Part shown: positions 47,199 to 57,131 of the stretch, piece after piece
Layout: every line of letters starts with the position of its first letter
Numbering within the stretch: position 1 is the first letter of the stretch
Assembly (NCBI GenBank): GCA_963824985.1
Contig: CAWGRQ010000012.1
Span: 10,711-74,710, forward strand
Direction: 5' to 3'
DNA length: 64,000 nt
Origin: JAFNAG01 sp963824985
GTDB lineage: Bacteria > Acidobacteriota > UBA6911
The notes under the pieces: generated by a model
What the model was told of the DNA's origin: nothing
The model's database searches: none
Seen by the model: only the letters and a program-made list of their open reading frames with translations
Program-made: the position numbers and the translations under genes

Positions 47199-47486
47199 TG
47201 TGCCGAGCTTTTGCGGGCTCGAAGAGCCCGGCGCTCCGCGCCCGGCCATCATTTTCCGGCGCCGTATGCTTTTCTTCACTCATGGGCAAGAGACAGGCAT
47301 GAATATTAGGGGTCAGAAACGGATGTCAGGCCCAAGGATTGATTCCACGCACCATTTCCCCGGTGGTGGAATCATCCACGTACGGCCGCATCAATCTGTT
47401 ATCGTCGCCAGTCCCCGTGTCTCCAGTCCCCGTATCTCGAATTGCAAACGTTCCGCTCACATCCGGCTCCGGCCCTCGATTTCTTC

Positions 47487-47539
47487 TTGACAGTCGGCTG
47501 TCTGCAGGCCTAATATTAGATAGTTGGCTAAATATCTAA
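47487..47539 (+). promoter_or_regulatory. Promoter and palindromic operator of the sdpRI-like operon
   Basis: TTGACA (47487-47492) and TAATAT (47511-47516), spaced 18 bp, make a good sigma-70 promoter. An inverted repeat TTAGATA-10 nt-TATCTAA covers 47516-47522 and 47533-47539, overlapping the -10 and transcription start. Its position is right for repression by the ArsR-type protein encoded 10 bp downstream, i.e. autoregulation. Confidence 0.78.
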
Positions 47540-47549
47540 GCGAGGAGTT

Positions 47550-47843
47550 ATGCCGAACGGCGATGTTTTCAAGGCTCTTGCCGATCCCACGCGCCGCCGG
47601 ATCCTTCAGATGCTGAACCGGCAGCCGGAGATGAGTGCGGGAGATATCGCGGCCGCGTTCAACATAACGGCGCCTTCCATGTCGCACCATTTCAATGTGC
47701 TCAAGGATGCCGACCTGATTTCGGCGCGCCGGGACGGGCAGCAGATCCTGTATTCGCTTAACACGACGGTTGTTCAGGATCTGATGACGATGCTGTTTGC
47801 CATGTTTGCGAAGGATGAAAAGCCTGCAAGGAGGAAGTCATGA
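47550..47843 (+). CDS. sdpR: ArsR-family repressor, SdpR-like
   Basis: A 97-residue winged-helix regulator: NGDVFKALADPTRRRILQML, EMSAGDIAAAFNITAPSMSH, HFNVLKDADLISARRDGQQI and LYSLNTTVVQDL. No metal-binding cysteines of ArsR/SmtB type are present, as in SdpR, which is held at the membrane by SdpI when the immunity system is active. The stop overlaps the ATG of the next gene (ATGA), so the two are coupled. GAGGAG lies unusually close to the start. Confidence 0.88.
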   Translation: MPNGDVFKALADPTRRRILQMLNRQPEMSAGDIAAAFNITAPSMSHHFNVLKDADLISARRDGQQILYSLNTTVVQDLMTMLFAMFAKDEKPARRKS

Positions 47844-48496
47844 CCACCAGAACAGCTGCCATTGTCGTTCTCGTGCTGTTTGGTCTCGCGCTGGGCGCCT
47901 CCCTGGTTCTATACCCGGCACTCCCGGAGCGCATGCCCACCCACTGGAACATGCGCGGCGAAGTCAACGGTTGGGCAGGGAAGACATTCGGCTGCCTCGG
48001 GCTGCCTGCAGGCGCGTTGATTTTTCTCTTGTTTATCCTGGCTGGAGAGTGGCTGTCCCCGACGCACTTCAAGGTGAGCGCCTTCCGATCGGCGTTCAAC
48101 TATCTGATGGTCATCTGTGCCGCTCTGATGGTTTACATTCATGCGCTGGTATTGGCTGCGGCTCTGCATCCCGAGCACTTTTATGGGCGCTGGATGATAG
48201 GGGGCCTGTTCCTCTTTTTCGCCTGGCTCGGCAACATGCTGGGCAAAACGCGACGCAATTTCTGGATCGGCATTCGTACGCCATGGACATTGGCCAGCGA
48301 TGCCGTCTGGATTGCCACACACCGCGTCGGGGCACGGATCTTCGCGGCGGTGGGAATCATCGGCGCGCTGGGAGCAGTGATCGGTTTCTCGCCGATGGTG
48401 GATCTCGGGTTGTTGCTGGTTGCCGTTCTGATTCCCGTGATCTATTCACTGTGGCTGAGCAAAAAGTTTGAGAAAAGCCCCACAGGGACGGAATGA
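47840..48496 (+). CDS. sdpI: SdpI-family membrane protein
   Basis: A 218-residue membrane protein with about six helices. The N-terminal DUF1648-like part reads LPERMPTHWNMRGEVNGWAG, and the C-terminal SdpI signature is NMLGKTRRNFWIGIRTPWTL followed by WIATHRVGAR. In Bacillus, SdpI gives immunity to the toxin SdpC and sequesters SdpR. No sdpC-like toxin gene is visible here, so the pair may react to external toxins or membrane stress. Confidence 0.9.
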   Translation: MTTRTAAIVVLVLFGLALGASLVLYPALPERMPTHWNMRGEVNGWAGKTFGCLGLPAGALIFLLFILAGEWLSPTHFKVSAFRSAFNYLMVICAALMVYIHALVLAAALHPEHFYGRWMIGGLFLFFAWLGNMLGKTRRNFWIGIRTPWTLASDAVWIATHRVGARIFAAVGIIGALGAVIGFSPMVDLGLLLVAVLIPVIYSLWLSKKFEKSPTGTE

Positions 48497-48536
48497 CGGC
48501 GGCATTGTAAGGGCATCGAATCTTGAGGAGTCAATC

Positions 48537-50207
48537 ATGCGCATTGCCATGCTCACCATCCTGGTGGTGCTGTTTGTTGCTGGGGGATTTGCCCAGCAAA
48601 CAGCTGTTGAAAAGGCACGAATTGCCGTCGACCTGCTGCTTCAGGAAAAATATGCGGACGTAGTGGCGATGTTCGGCGCTCAAATGAAGGCGAGTTTGAC
48701 CGCGGAAAAGCTCTCCTCCGGACTTCATCCGGCCCTGCAGCAGATCGGTGCAGTGACGAGGAAGTTGGACCCTCAGGTGCAGGTGGCCGGCGACAACCAG
48801 GTGATCACACTGCCGGTCGAATTTGAGCGCGCCACCATGAATCTCGTGGTTTCCTTCAATCCGGCGGGCGAGATCAACGGTCTGTGGATGCGCCCCGCCG
48901 CTGTGCCTCCAGCTCCGACGGCGCCTCAGGCTGCTCCCTCTGATGCAGCGGCAGCGAAAGCTACACAGGCGGTTGATCTGATCCTGCAGCAGAAGTATGC
49001 GGACGTCATCGCCATGCTGGCGCCGCAAATCAGGACGGCATTATCGGAGGATAAGCTCCGTTCCGGCCTGCAGCCCATTTTGCAGGCCGCGGGCGGCGTG
49101 CGGAAGCGTCTCGAACCCAGAACGCAGACGTCGGGCGACCAGCAGGTTGTCATTCTTCCGATACAATTCGAGCGCGCCACATGGGAGTTCGTCATCACGG
49201 TAAACAAGACCGGAGAGCTCGGCGGGTTGTTGGCCCGCCCCGGCAACGATACATCCGTGCTCTGGGTCCCGCCTGCCTACAGCAAACCGGATTCCTTCCG
49301 GACTGAAGAAGTGATGATCGGCAAAGCCGAGTGGCGGTTGCCGGGGACGCTGGCCTTGCCGGCGGCTAAGGGGCCGGTCGCCGGCCTGGTCCTGGTTCAC
49401 GGCTCGGGTCCGAATGATCGCGATGAGAGCATCGGCCCGCAGAAGCCGTTTCGCGATCTGGCCGAAGGTCTCGCCTCGCGCGGCGCTGCCGTGCTGCGTT
49501 ACGAAAAGCGGACACGCTATGCGGCCGCGAAGCTGGCCACGATCAAGAATTTTACGGTCCAGGATGAAACGGGCGACGATGCTCTGGCGGCAGCGGAATT
49601 TCTCCGCAGCCGTCCTGAAATCGACCCGAATCGCGTGTTTGTGCTTGGCCACAGCCTGGGCGGCTATCTGATCACAAGAATCGGGCGGCAGGACCCGAAG
49701 CTCGCGGGCCTCATCTCGCTGGCCGGCGCTGCCCGCCCCTTGGAAGACCTGATGGTGGAGCAGAACCAGTATCTGGCAACGCTTCAGGGGAACCCGCCTG
49801 GAGCGCAGGAACACATCGACAAACTCAAAGCAGAGGCCCAGCGCGCCAAAACTCTGAAGGCCGATACCCTAAATGCCCCCGGCGAGGTGCTCCTCGGGGC
49901 TCCGCCTTCCTACTGGATCGACCTGCAGGGGTACGACCCCGCGATGGAAGCGCGCGAACTGAAGCAACCGATGCTGTTCCTTCAGGCCGAGCGCGACTAT
50001 CAGGTGACCATGACCGATTTCGCCCGTTGGCAGGACGGCTTAAGCGAGAGGAAGAACGTGAAGTTCCGCTCGTTCCCGACTCTCAATCACCTCTTTCAGG
50101 CCGGGGAAGGGAAAAGCATGCCCAACGAGTACATGGCCAAGCCTGACCATGTGGTACCCGAGGTTATTGAAGAAATCGCAACCTGGCTTGGCAAGATTGG
50201 CGGGTAA
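48537..50207 (+). CDS. Exported alpha/beta hydrolase with two N-terminal DUF3887-like modules
   Basis: A 556-residue secreted protein with signal MRIAMLTILVVLFVAGGFAQ. Two homologous modules follow: residues about 22-120 (AVDLLLQEKYADVVAMFGAQ...LPVEFERATMNLVV) and 142-240 (AVDLILQQKYADVIAMLAPQ...LPIQFERATWEFVI), separated by a Pro/Ala linker. The hydrolase domain (about 255-556) has VLVHGSGPNDRDES, nucleophile S373 in VLGHSLGGYL, an acid region LQAERDYQVT and histidine in PTLNHLFQ. Homologues usually have one DUF3887 domain. The substrate is unknown. GAGGAG stands seven bases before the start; sdpI ends 40 bp upstream, so read-through is possible. Confidence 0.88.
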   Translation: MRIAMLTILVVLFVAGGFAQQTAVEKARIAVDLLLQEKYADVVAMFGAQMKASLTAEKLSSGLHPALQQIGAVTRKLDPQVQVAGDNQVITLPVEFERATMNLVVSFNPAGEINGLWMRPAAVPPAPTAPQAAPSDAAAAKATQAVDLILQQKYADVIAMLAPQIRTALSEDKLRSGLQPILQAAGGVRKRLEPRTQTSGDQQVVILPIQFERATWEFVITVNKTGELGGLLARPGNDTSVLWVPPAYSKPDSFRTEEVMIGKAEWRLPGTLALPAAKGPVAGLVLVHGSGPNDRDESIGPQKPFRDLAEGLASRGAAVLRYEKRTRYAAAKLATIKNFTVQDETGDDALAAAEFLRSRPEIDPNRVFVLGHSLGGYLITRIGRQDPKLAGLISLAGAARPLEDLMVEQNQYLATLQGNPPGAQEHIDKLKAEAQRAKTLKADTLNAPGEVLLGAPPSYWIDLQGYDPAMEARELKQPMLFLQAERDYQVTMTDFARWQDGLSERKNVKFRSFPTLNHLFQAGEGKSMPNEYMAKPDHVVPEVIEEIATWLGKIGG

Positions 50208-50904
50208 AGGACACGGTGCCTGGTTATTCTGTCCCTTTAAGTTGTGACCTTGGCGTCGGGTGGAAGCGCCATGAGCGGTCTCCTTCCGATGGTGCGTAGG
50301 CATTCTGATCCAAGAGCCCACCCTATTTCCACCTTTTCCTGGTGTGAGTAGAAATGTGCCGCCGGCCGAGAGGGCCGCCCTTCCTCCGCGAGTACGTGCG
50401 CGTCGCGACCAGCGGCCGCCACCACTTTCCGGTGGCTATCAGGGCATCGCTGTCCGAATTCCAGGAGATCGCCAGGGCTGTTACCCGGTATACCGGATCG
50501 ATCCTTTGTAACCTGAAAAGGTGCGCTGCAACGGTCGATTCTCCGGCGACCCGGGAGACCGCAATACCGTAACGGAATCCGGCTGCCCAGGGATTTTTCC
50601 CGGCCGCGCACGCCACGCTTTCGCTTTTCCCGTCTGCCTTCATCACTCTTGGCGGGTGAAGGAGCCCTCGCGCGCGGATCTCCCGTCTGGATTTATCAAT
50701 CGGGCCGCGATCCGACATTGCCGAAATATTTCCGAAGCTTTCTTAAGTTTGTTGTTCTTGCTTGCGGTGGCACATGTACTTGCGCGAAAATAGAGAGGTG
50801 ATGTCCACGTTCTGATAGCGGGCCGGGGCGTTTTCCGCCGATCTTTCGGCGGGGCGTTCTGGCCCCCGCAGGACACCGAACCTTTTTTGTGGGAGGGCGC
50901 GACC
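50208..50904. other. Non-coding spacer
   Basis: About 700 bases without a supported gene. A minus-strand frame at 50323-50718 contains TALAISWNSDSDALIATG, faintly WD40-like, but there is no start signal, repeat or stable composition, so I leave it unassigned. Confidence 0.4.
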
Positions 50905-53665
50905 TTGAGCAACGGAAACATCAAGAACAACATGAGCCGGCGCGAAATGTTGGGGACAGTCGGCAAGGCGGCGGCGGCATCCGTCGTGCTGCCTCCCGTG
51001 ATCCGGGACCTGATCGTTTCGGGCGTGATCGCAGCGGATAATGCGGCGCTGAGATCGATCGCGGGCGTCGATCGGGTCACCGTGCTGCCGGGAAAGACCT
51101 ACCTGATGGGCTGGGCAGGTTTCGGCGGCGAGCCGGAAAGGCCGGCGATGGGGGCAGAGGAGGCTTACCCGCGGGACCGACTCCCGCAAGCATCGATTTC
51201 CAGATGATCCAGGGTGCCAATCCGCGCGGCCAGACGGTCCCTCTGGCCGTAGAGGGGGCCACGGATTGGACCGCCACGGCGACGCCCAATCCAACCTGGT
51301 TGTCGTTCCCTGCGCGGGGCGCCAGGGGAGGACGGGGACGGGGCGGGACCACACAGGTGAACAGGTTTTTCACCGCAACGGTCAATGCCGGATCTCTTTC
51401 TCCCGGCGACTACCAGACGTTGACCGCCAATGCCGAGACGCTTTCTCCCGGCACCTACCAGACGACCATTACGATCGACGCCCCCGGGGCAGCCAATCCG
51501 AAACAGACGATCGCCGTGAATCTCCGCGTTCTTCCCGCGACCTTCAGTTGGACCAAAGAGTCCGGTCCCGGAACCGTCACATTTGCGGATCCCAAGGCGC
51601 TGGCCACAACCGCGACGTTTTCCGCTCCGGGCTCCTATGTCCTGAAACTTACGGTCAAGACGGGTGAGACAACCGCTTCGTCGACATTCAATGTTGCGGC
51701 GGAAACGCCACCGCCCGAGAAGCAGCTGGACGCGGTCTACACGAAGAATTTCAAAATCGACAGCCCGCTCTGGAACGCCCGGGCGAAGGCCCTGATCGTG
51801 AGCTGGATTCCCCACTGCATTGACCAGATCAACCGGACCGATCTGACCCAGGGTCCGGGCGGCATCGACAATTTCATCGAAGCCGCCAAGGCGTTGCGCG
51901 GCGAGCCGCACGGCGCGCACAAGGGCTATGTCTTCTCCAACGCCTGGGTCCACCAGACGGTCGAGTCGATGTGCATCGCCCTGATGGTCGATCCGCAGGG
52001 CGATCCGGAGATCATCAAGGCGCACGCAAAGATGCGGGCGACGCTCGACGACTGGATCCCGAAGATCCTGGCCGCGCAGGAACCCGACGGCTATCTGCAG
52101 ACGGCCTTCACGCTGCGCGATCCGCAGCGCTGGCCCGACCGCTGGACGCCGCAGGGCAGGGGCAATCATGAAGGCTACACGGCCGGCTACTTCATCGAGT
52201 CCGCCATCAATCACTACCTGATGACCGGCAAGAAGGACGCCCGCCTGTACAACGCGGCCAAGAAGCTGGCCGACTGCTGGTGCGACAACATCGGGCCGCC
52301 CCCGAAGAAGGAATGGTTCGACGGCCACCAGGAGATGGAGCAGGCGCTGGTGCGCTTCGGCCGCTTCGTCAACGACATGGAAGGCGGCGGCAAGGGCGAC
52401 CGGTACATTCAGCTGGCCAAGTTCCTGCTCGACAGCCGCAAGGACGGCACTGAATACGACCAGAGCCATCTGCCGGTCATCCAGCAGTACGAAGCCGTCG
52501 GGCCACGCCGTGCGCGCCGTGTACACCTACTCGGGCATGGCCGATGTCGCGGTCGAAACGCACGACCCCGATTACCAGAGCGCCGTCATGTCGCTCTGGG
52601 ACAACATCGTCAACAAGAAGTACTACGTCACCGGCGGCGTCGGCAGCGGCGAGACGTCGGAAGGCTTCGGCCCGAACTATTCGCTGCGCAACAACGCCTA
52701 CTGCGAGTCGTGCTCGAGCTGCGGCGAGATCTTCTTCCAGTGGAAGATGAACCTGATGTATCACGACGCCCGGTACGCCGACCTGTACGAGCAGACCATG
52801 TACAACGCTCTGCTGGGCGGCACGGATCTGGATGGGAAGAATTTCTACTACACCAATCCGCTGGCCTCGAACGCCCCGCGCACGCCGTGGCACAACTGCC
52901 CGTGCTGCGTCGGCAACATCCCGCGGACGCTGCTGATGATGCCCACCTGGATCTACGCCAAGAGCCCGGACGGCATCTACGTCAACCTCTTCGTCGGCAG
53001 CACCATCACCGTCGAAGACGTCGCCGGCACCGACGTCGAGATGGTCCAGGCGACCAATTATCCCTGGGACGGCAAGGTTTCGATCACGGTGAATCCCGCG
53101 ACCCAGAAAAATTTCAGCATCAGGGTCCGGGTGCCGAACCGCGATGTCAGCGTGCTTTACAAGAGCACGCCGGAGGCCAACGGCATTACTCGCTCTGGCC
53201 GTCAACGGCAGTGCGGTCAAGCCGGTGATCGACAAGGGCTATGCGGTCATCACCCGGACCTGGAAGAAAGGGGACAAAATCGACCTCGTTCTGCCGATGA
53301 AGGTGCAGCGCGTCAAGGCAAGCGAGAAGATCGAGGCGGACCGGGGAAAAGTGGCCCTGCGCTACGGTCCGCTCGTCTACAACATCGAAAAGGTCGATCA
53401 GGACATCACCAAGGCGCTCGCTCCCTCCGCGCCGCTCACTACGGAGTGGAAGGGGGACCTGCTGGGCGGCGTGCTGGTGATCAAGGGGCAGTTCGCGGAC
53501 GGCTCGCCCATGACTGCGATCCCGAATTACGCGCGCACCAACCGCGATCCCGCGCCGCCCCCGCCTCCTCCTCCCCAGCCTCCACCGGCCGGCGCGGCAC
53601 CGGGACAGCAACCGCGGCCGGCGCCGCCTCCTCCGACGTCCATCGTCTGGATTCCCGAGGCGTGA
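50905..53665 (+). pseudogene. Glycoside hydrolase family 127 (beta-L-arabinofuranosidase-like), frameshifted
   Basis: Start TTG at 50905 with GGGAGGG seven bases upstream, or ATG at 50932 (MSRREMLGTVGKAAAASVVL, Tat-like leader with RR). An Ig-like region follows (WTKESGPGTVTFADPKALAT). The catalytic GH127 part begins near 51740: HKGYVFSNAWVHQTVESM, EPDGYLQTAF, NHEGYTAGYFIESAINHYLM, then in another frame VGSGETSEGFGPNYSLRNNA, YCESCSSCGE and PWHNCPCCVGNIPRT, which carries the cysteine-rich zinc/nucleophile site. The last ~170 residues are in a third frame and end Pro-rich. Frame changes lie near 51140, 52500 and 53190. The enzyme would release arabinose from plant or microbial glycans. Confidence 0.85.
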
Positions 53666-53700
53666 TGTAGGGGAGCCGCGGGGCTGCAGGCTCTCAGTCT

Positions 53701-53745
53701 GCCCGGATCCTTACGGCACGCAAAATGTGCCGTAAGGATCCGGGC
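53701..53745. repeat. Perfect 19-bp stem hairpin after the GH127 gene
   Basis: GCCCGGATCCTTACGGCAC, a 7-nt loop, then its exact reverse complement. It lies 35 bp after the GH127 stop. It has no T-run; it may be a transcription end, an mRNA stabiliser or a palindromic repeat unit. Confidence 0.8.
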
Positions 53746-53959
53746 TCCGCGCGCGCGTGCAGCCCGGCATCCGGCGGCCTCCGCGAGCCGGATGCGAGCG
53801 AAGAATATCGAAATATAAAAAACCTTCACAATTACGGACAGGTCCGGGCACTTGCGCAATCAAGCCCCGGAATCTTATGGTCCGTGGAATGAACCTTTGC
53901 TTGCTTCAGGGCATCCAATTGAGAGAGCATTTTACACCTTCAAGTTCATTGGAGCCCTT

Positions 53960-54796
53960 ATGAAAACCACAAGTTGCGTCCCTTTGCTGCGTTTATCGAC
54001 TCTCACAATTGCTCTATTGATGGCCGCACTCGTGTTCGCAAGAGGCGCGAAGATGAAGCCGGAGGAGCTGGTGACCAAGCATCTGGCCTCTATTGGTACG
54101 GCCGAAGCTCGAGCAGCAGCCAGAAATCGCACGGCCCTGGGTAATGCAGACGTTGTCTTTCTGATGGGTGGTGCGGGCCAGCTGAGCGGGAGTTTGAATT
54201 TTCTCACCGCGGGACGGATGATCCGCATGGAAACGATCTTCGACAACATGAAATATCCCGGCGATACATTCACTTTCGACGGTAAGAAGGTAAATATCGC
54301 AAGTGTACCGCCGAACGGAGTTCGCTGGCCGCTCGCCGATTTCGTATACGCATTCGATAAACTTCTCAAAGAAGGGTTGCTTGGAGGAACTCTCTCGACC
54401 GCATGGCCCTTGCTTGACTTGGCGCACAGGCAGCCCGGGCTGGAATATACGGGGCTTAAAGATGTCGAAGGGAAGAAACTTCACGAACTCACGTACGGAA
54501 TCAACAAGGGAAACGGAGGTCTGCTTATTTCGCTGTATTTCGATCCTGAGACCTTTCGCCTCGTCCGTTCGCAATACAAAGTGGGTACGCCCTCCGGATA
54601 TTTGGGGGGGGGCAGCCCGGATATGAGGTCGCTTGTTGAGACGTTCGACAACTTTATGGAAGTGGACGGGCTGACTTTGCCCCATGAGTATGAAATCACT
54701 TGCCAACAGATGGGATTTCTGGGCAAATGGAACTTTGCAATCACACAAGTAATGCACAATCTGCCACTCGATCCCAAGGTGTTCGTGGTTCAGTAA
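53960..54796 (+). CDS. Conserved exported protein, LolA/outer-membrane-lipoprotein-sorting-like
   Basis: A 278-residue protein with a signal peptide (PLLRLSTLTIALLMAALVFA). The mature part begins KPEELVTKHLASIGTAEARA and continues with alternating beta strands (ADVVFLMGGAGQLSGSLNFL, GDTFTFDGKKVNIASVPPNG, LEYTGLKDVEGKKLHELTYG, ISLYFDPETFRLVRSQYKVG), a pattern like LolA/LolB half-barrels. The family is often found beside acidobacterial VWFA-related genes, as here, but has no assigned role. Start 53960 is preceded by GGAG at five bases. Confidence 0.72.
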   Translation: MKTTSCVPLLRLSTLTIALLMAALVFARGAKMKPEELVTKHLASIGTAEARAAARNRTALGNADVVFLMGGAGQLSGSLNFLTAGRMIRMETIFDNMKYPGDTFTFDGKKVNIASVPPNGVRWPLADFVYAFDKLLKEGLLGGTLSTAWPLLDLAHRQPGLEYTGLKDVEGKKLHELTYGINKGNGGLLISLYFDPETFRLVRSQYKVGTPSGYLGGGSPDMRSLVETFDNFMEVDGLTLPHEYEITCQQMGFLGKWNFAITQVMHNLPLDPKVFVVQ

Positions 54797-54971
54797 GGGC
54801 ACCCAGTCTGGGCGGTGTGTGCAGCCAGGGAGAAGTTGCTGCTCCCTGCGCTCGAGACTTGTTCGTTGTGCTCCGTTACGGGCCATGCCGGGGACTTGTC
54901 CGGTAACGCCACTTTACGGGCAGTATCCCAGGGATTGCCCGTAAGTATTTCCTTATGCCTGTGTTCGTTAC

Positions 54972-55805
54972 ATGCGATTCATGCAAGGCGAAAAGCATCT
55001 GCTGTATTTCACTCCCGATGGACTTTTTTTGCCCCGGCTAGAGTACGAGAATGGGCTTGCGGCCTATGCAAATGACGCGCGGGTGGCCATTGATACGTTT
55101 AAAACAGGGGGAACCCCGTACGCACCTAATGCCAGCCGAGTTTTTGCCGTTTCGAGTCTGAGGAGCATCTCTGAATTAACCGGAGGTCGTGCTTCCATTC
55201 GCGAAGATATCGGCAAAGCTCTGGCTCGTGTCAACGAAGGCACACGGATGGTCTATCTCCTCGGCTACTATCCCAAGGATGAGAATTGGAACGGGAAATA
55301 TCGGCGCATCGACGTGAAGCTCGGCCGGCCGGGAGTTAATGTCGCATTTCGACACGGGTATTTTGCAAGCGAAAGAGTGCGGTCGTACAATCGGGAAGAG
55401 GTCATCGCCCTGAGTCGAATATCTGCGGCGCTGCGTTATCCTTCGGATCTCGGCGATATTCCTTTCCTGCTGAGTGCAAATTTGGAGCCGCTTGGGCAGG
55501 CTCAGATCAGAGTTGACATCCAAGTTGATGCCGGCAAGCTCGGACTAAAGAACATCGACGGCCACTACATCGGCAAACTGTATGCCGCTGTATTCGCTGC
55601 GGACCAAAAAGGAAATGCTGTTGGCGACAATTGGGGCACCGTAGACATCGATTTTGCGGTCGAAAAGCACTCGGAAATGATGAAATCAGGGATTCGATTT
55701 TCTGTGACCGTCCCTTACAAAGTCGTGAGACAGACATTGAAAATCATCATTTACGATACAGATTCTGATCGGCTTGGAAGCAAGCGCCACGCATTTCGTA
55801 ATTAA
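54972..55805 (+). pseudogene. VWFA-related acidobacterial protein, 5'-truncated
   Basis: Only the C-terminal ~277 residues remain. The frame contains FMQGEKHLLYFTPDGLFLPR (end of the VWA core), SRVFAVSSLRSISELTGGRA, YLLGYYPKDENWNGKYRRID and LKIIIYDTDSDRLGSK. Upstream it continues for six more codons (YACVRY) to an in-frame TAA, so the leader and most of the VWA domain are missing. There is no ribosome site before the first ATG. Family function is unknown; members are secreted. Confidence 0.8.
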
Positions 55806-55966
55806 ACTAGTTACGACGCGAAGTCGAGAAGAGGTCAAGCGGGTCGATCTGCAATTTTGGATGGCCTCAAGTTTGGTCTTTCTGTTTTGGTTGGAAATTC
55901 TTTAGAGTTAGAATGTAGAAATTGAATGTTCCGCGGTCCGCCAGCCTATTCAGAAAAGGAGGAGAC

Positions 55967-57037
55967 ATGCGCTCCACCGAAAAAATGGCGGCTATCTTGA
56001 TCGCAATATTGGCTGGCCTTCCGTGTGGATTCACTTCTGCTTCATCACGAACCTGCGCTTGTGATCAGGATCAGGCCAACTCCCGTCAATTCACGGTGCG
56101 CGTCCCGGTCCGGCTTGTTGCTGTGGATGCGATTGTGACAGGACCGCACAATGAGCCCATGGTTGATTTGAGAAAGAAAGATTTTCAAATCTTCGATAAT
56201 GGCCGGCGCCAGGAGATTCGGCACTTCAAGATCAATAGGATCAACGTCCCCGTTTCACAGTCTTCGCCCCTGCCTCCACCTCCGAGGATGCCGACATTCG
56301 CTGGCCAGGGTGGAATGCCGGAAATTGTCCGCCCGATGGGTGCGATAGATGCATCAGTCACGGGCCTATGTTCTCCGGAGGCAGCGGCCGCACTGAAAGC
56401 AACGTTGCTGGCTGCGCTTGAGGAGAAGATGGCAAAGGCCAGCGACATGTATGCGCGCGCGAGCCTCACTGCGAAAACCCGCTACCAATTGGGTTACTAC
56501 CCCGAGGGCGAGTTTTTGGAGGGGCAATACCGTCATATCGAAGTAAAGGTAAACAGGCCAGGCATGAAGGTGGTTTCCCGCGAGGGATATTTTTCTGGTG
56601 ACACTCTGCCCGCTCCAGAAATTGAGGAACCCATCGTTCGTGAGCGCATTGCAGCTGCCGTTACCCAAGAAACGGATTTGGATGAACTTCCATTTAAGAT
56701 CACTGCTGGAAAGGCGACAAGCGAGACCGGACAAGCGCAGATTAAGATCGACCTGCAGATCGATACTGCAAGAGTGGGATTCAAAACCGTCGAAAACAGG
56801 CATTTGGGCAGGCTTCGCATCGCAATCTTTTATGCGGACGACAAAGGAACTTATCTTGGAGAAGACTGGCAGACGATGAATTTGCAGCTGGAAGAGGAAG
56901 TCTATCGGCGTATGCTGCGGTCAAGAATCCCCTTTTCCGCTCTTATCCCTGCAAAAAACCCTAAACAGATTCTTAGAGTAGTCATCTACGACGTCGGTAG
57001 TGACCGACTTGGTAGCAAACTTCTGGTGACGAAGTAG
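55967..57037 (+). CDS. VWFA-related acidobacterial family protein lacking the VWA domain
   Basis: A 356-residue exported protein with an excellent ribosome site GGAGGAGAC. Signal peptide: AILIAILAGLPCGFTSASS. The N-terminal part is the usual FTVRVPVRLVAVDAIVTGPH, NEPMVDLRKKDFQIFDNGRR and QEIRHF. It then jumps, after a Pro-rich spacer, to LTAKTRYQLGYYPEGEFLEG and the C-terminal domain ending ILRVVIYDVGSDRLGSKLL. The central VWA fold with its metal-site (DxSxS) is deleted, yet the frame is continuous, so an expressed VWA-less form is possible. It follows the truncated homologue in tandem. Confidence 0.83.
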   Translation: MRSTEKMAAILIAILAGLPCGFTSASSRTCACDQDQANSRQFTVRVPVRLVAVDAIVTGPHNEPMVDLRKKDFQIFDNGRRQEIRHFKINRINVPVSQSSPLPPPPRMPTFAGQGGMPEIVRPMGAIDASVTGLCSPEAAAALKATLLAALEEKMAKASDMYARASLTAKTRYQLGYYPEGEFLEGQYRHIEVKVNRPGMKVVSREGYFSGDTLPAPEIEEPIVRERIAAAVTQETDLDELPFKITAGKATSETGQAQIKIDLQIDTARVGFKTVENRHLGRLRIAIFYADDKGTYLGEDWQTMNLQLEEEVYRRMLRSRIPFSALIPAKNPKQILRVVIYDVGSDRLGSKLLVTK

Positions 57038-57131
57038 TTTCTACAAAACATTGTTCCCCAGGAGCGGCACGTAATCGGAAAAAAAAAGGCCGGTCGTGCA
57101 TTTTAAACGGCATTCCGCTCCGCTAATACAC

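Noticed and set aside
50323..50718. 131-codon minus-strand frame with a faint WD40-like phrase
   Set aside because: One weak phrase only; no repeats, start site or supporting neighbour.
51165..52526. 453-codon minus-strand frame
   Set aside because: Antisense to the GH127 gene, whose catalytic blocks are on the plus strand.
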